8,098 bases of DNA. It comes from Campylobacter concisus (GTDB lineage: Bacteria; Campylobacterota; Campylobacteria; Campylobacterales; Campylobacteraceae). The translations under genes were made by a program, and so were the position numbers. The first letter of the stretch is position 1; every line of letters begins with the position of its first letter. The stretch is taken from positions 1-8,098 of the forward strand of contig JAHADO010000051.1 in NCBI GenBank assembly GCA_018375265.1. Reading direction: 5' to 3'. Below are positions 7,080 to 8,098 of the stretch, piece after piece. The notes under the pieces were generated by a model. The model was given only the letters and a program-made list of their open reading frames with translations. It was not told the DNA's origin and searched no databases.

Positions 7080-7158
7080 GATTTGAAGTTTGTTTTTGCT
7101 TTTAAATTCTTAAGCTTTAAAAGCTCTTTTTTAGGATATTAAAGAGATAAATTTACTT

Positions 7159-7187
7159 TTATACTTAAATAAATTTATTAAGTATAA
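7159..7187. repeat. 10-bp A+T-rich inverted repeat after the binding-protein gene
   Basis: TTATACTTAA (7159-7168) and TTAAGTATAA (7178-7187) are perfect complements around a 9-base spacer, starting 26 bases after the binding-protein stop on the minus strand. With a single G-C pair the stem is weak and no U-tract follows. A terminator for that gene or a protein-binding dyad are both possible. Confidence 0.45.
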
Positions 7188-7213
7188 TAAATAACATTAT
7201 TTTTGTCCTATTA

Positions 7214-8098
7214 TCAAAATTCACCACTTGGGTGCAAAATTTCTTTTAGCTCGCTATCACTTAGCTTATAGTTGTAAAACCTCTCGTAAAACTCTTTTGT
7301 TTTTTGCTCTAAATTTAGATCGCTAAATAGCTCTGGGTAAAATGTCTTAGCCAGCCAAAGCGGATAAAGCGCACCCTCAGCACTTCTTACACTCCAAAGA
7401 TAAACGCCACTTGGCACTACAAAAATTTGCCCATTTTGCACAGCTTTTAGCTTGGCAAATGATGCGTTTTTAGCGATAGCATCGGCACTTTTTTGCGAAT
7501 TTGTGATGATGATGTCTGGGTTAAAGATGATGACTTGCTCTTCGTTTATCGCTTTAGAAATTTTAAAATCACCATCGCTTAGCTCTGAGCTTAAATTTAT
7601 GCCGCCAGCTACGCTAATATACTCAGCGCCGATATCCTTTGAGCTAATGGTGCTAAAGTTTCCTGAGTTGTAGTTAAGCACCAAAACTCTCTTTTTTGGC
7701 CTTAAATTTGCTGTTTTTTGACTTACAAATTTTATGTTGTCGTTAAAATACTCATTAAACTCACGCGCTCTTTTTACGCTCTTTTCGCCCCAAATTTCAG
7801 CGATCTTGCTAAAGCTATCTTGTATCTCTTTGATGCTTTGAAATTTATCTATCTTCACAACTGCGATACCAGCGCTTTCAAGCTGAGCCTTGCTATTTTC
7901 ATCAAACATTATACCAATTGGCCCAAAAACAACTTGCGTTTTTGAAGCGATGATCGTCTCGACGCTGCTACTTAGCATACCGCTTTTGTTGTTGTTGCTC
8001 TTTATATTTGGAAAAATTTTTGACATTAGTGGAGGCAGTTTTGGCGCACCACTAATTATGTGATCTTCATTGCCAAGCATCGCAGAGACCTGCACAAA
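7214..8098 (-). CDS. Periplasmic ABC-transporter solute-binding protein, FecB/TroA type (N-terminus outside window)
   Basis: The frame stays open to the right edge, so the GTG at 8095 is probably internal. About 294 residues are present, and the missing part should hold the signal peptide and first strands. Numbering from that GTG, residues 41-58 (SSSVETIIASKTQVVFGP) match the strand-helix after which these proteins state a candidate ligand site. Residues 86-125 form the long backbone helix linking the lobes. Residues 190-255 carry the second-lobe signature: FNPDIIITN, FAKLKAVQNGQIFVVPSG, then YLWSVRSAEGALYPLWLA and FYPELF. Type III binding proteins deliver iron-siderophore, haem, cobalamin or metal ions to an ABC permease. 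The ligand cannot be read from the sequence; iron-related cargo is most likely in Campylobacter. Permease and ATPase genes, if linked, would lie to the right, because mfrA follows on the left. Confidence 0.8.
   Translation of the reverse strand, partial: FVQVSAMLGNEDHIISGAPKLPPLMSKIFPNIKSNNNKSGMLSSSVETIIASKTQVVFGPIGIMFDENSKAQLESAGIAVVKIDKFQSIKEIQDSFSKIAEIWGEKSVKRAREFNEYFNDNIKFVSQKTANLRPKKRVLVLNYNSGNFSTISSKDIGAEYISVAGGINLSSELSDGDFKISKAINEEQVIIFNPDIIITNSQKSADAIAKNASFAKLKAVQNGQIFVVPSGVYLWSVRSAEGALYPLWLAKTFYPELFSDLNLEQKTKEFYERFYNYKLSDSELKEILHPSGEF

Larger units (their letters stand above)
6817..7213. other. Non-coding region upstream of mfrA with several inverted repeats
   Basis: These 397 bases separate the binding-protein gene from mfrA and are very A+T rich. 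They contain the mfrA ribosome-binding site and leader, two candidate promoters, a 12-base dyad (6847-6858), a 16-bp hairpin (7043-7079) and an A+T-only-looking inverted repeat (7159-7187). No tRNA or known RNA family was recognised. The only open frames are very short. Confidence 0.7.

Noticed and set aside
7112..7132. AGCTT-TAA-AAGCT followed by six T on the plus strand, terminator-like
   Set aside because: The 5-bp A+T-rich stem is weak and no plus-strand gene precedes it; likely chance in T-rich DNA.
1..8098. CRISPR array, insertion sequence, tRNA, rRNA or attachment site
   Set aside because: No regularly spaced identical repeats, transposase frame, cloverleaf or rRNA-like sequence was seen on either strand.

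Overview
The window looks like a chromosomal piece of a Campylobacter-type epsilonproteobacterium. The intergenic DNA is very A+T rich, codon choice favours AAA/TTT/ATA, and one promoter consists of TATAAT preceded by T-rich DNA with no clear -35 box. The central operon is the periplasmic MfrABE reductase known from Campylobacter and Wolinella. The species cannot be fixed from the sequence; an oral/intestinal Campylobacter (C. concisus, curvus or showae group) is a guess.

Every supported gene is on the minus strand, so the window reads from right to left. At the right edge (7214-8098) is most of a periplasmic ABC-transporter solute-binding protein of the FecB/TroA type; its N-terminus lies outside. 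A 397-base A+T-rich gap (6817-7213) follows. It carries three inverted repeats, including a near-perfect 16-bp hairpin, plus the likely mfr promoter. Next comes the tightly packed operon mfrA (Tat-exported flavoprotein), mfrB (iron-sulfur subunit) and mfrE (double CCG-domain subunit), with gaps of 9 and 2 bases. A small hairpin follows the mfrE stop.

After a second non-coding gap (2823-3142), which holds that hairpin and a good promoter, a very large gene starts at 2822 and runs off the left edge. Its first 940 residues show no signal peptide. They begin with a retention-module-like domain, followed by a Ser/His-rich linker and then five modules of about 130 residues, each opened by an EF-hand-like calcium loop. 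This is the N-terminal part of a giant type I-secreted, surface-retained adhesin.

MfrABE together should form one respiratory complex that passes electrons from methylmenaquinol to fumarate-like acceptors on the periplasmic side. The adhesin and the binding protein are neighbours with no evident pathway link. The points most worth a second look are the calcium-loop repeat architecture of the adhesin, the loss of the flavin-linking histidine in MfrA, the native extra cysteine in MfrB, and the unexplained hairpin upstream of mfrA.
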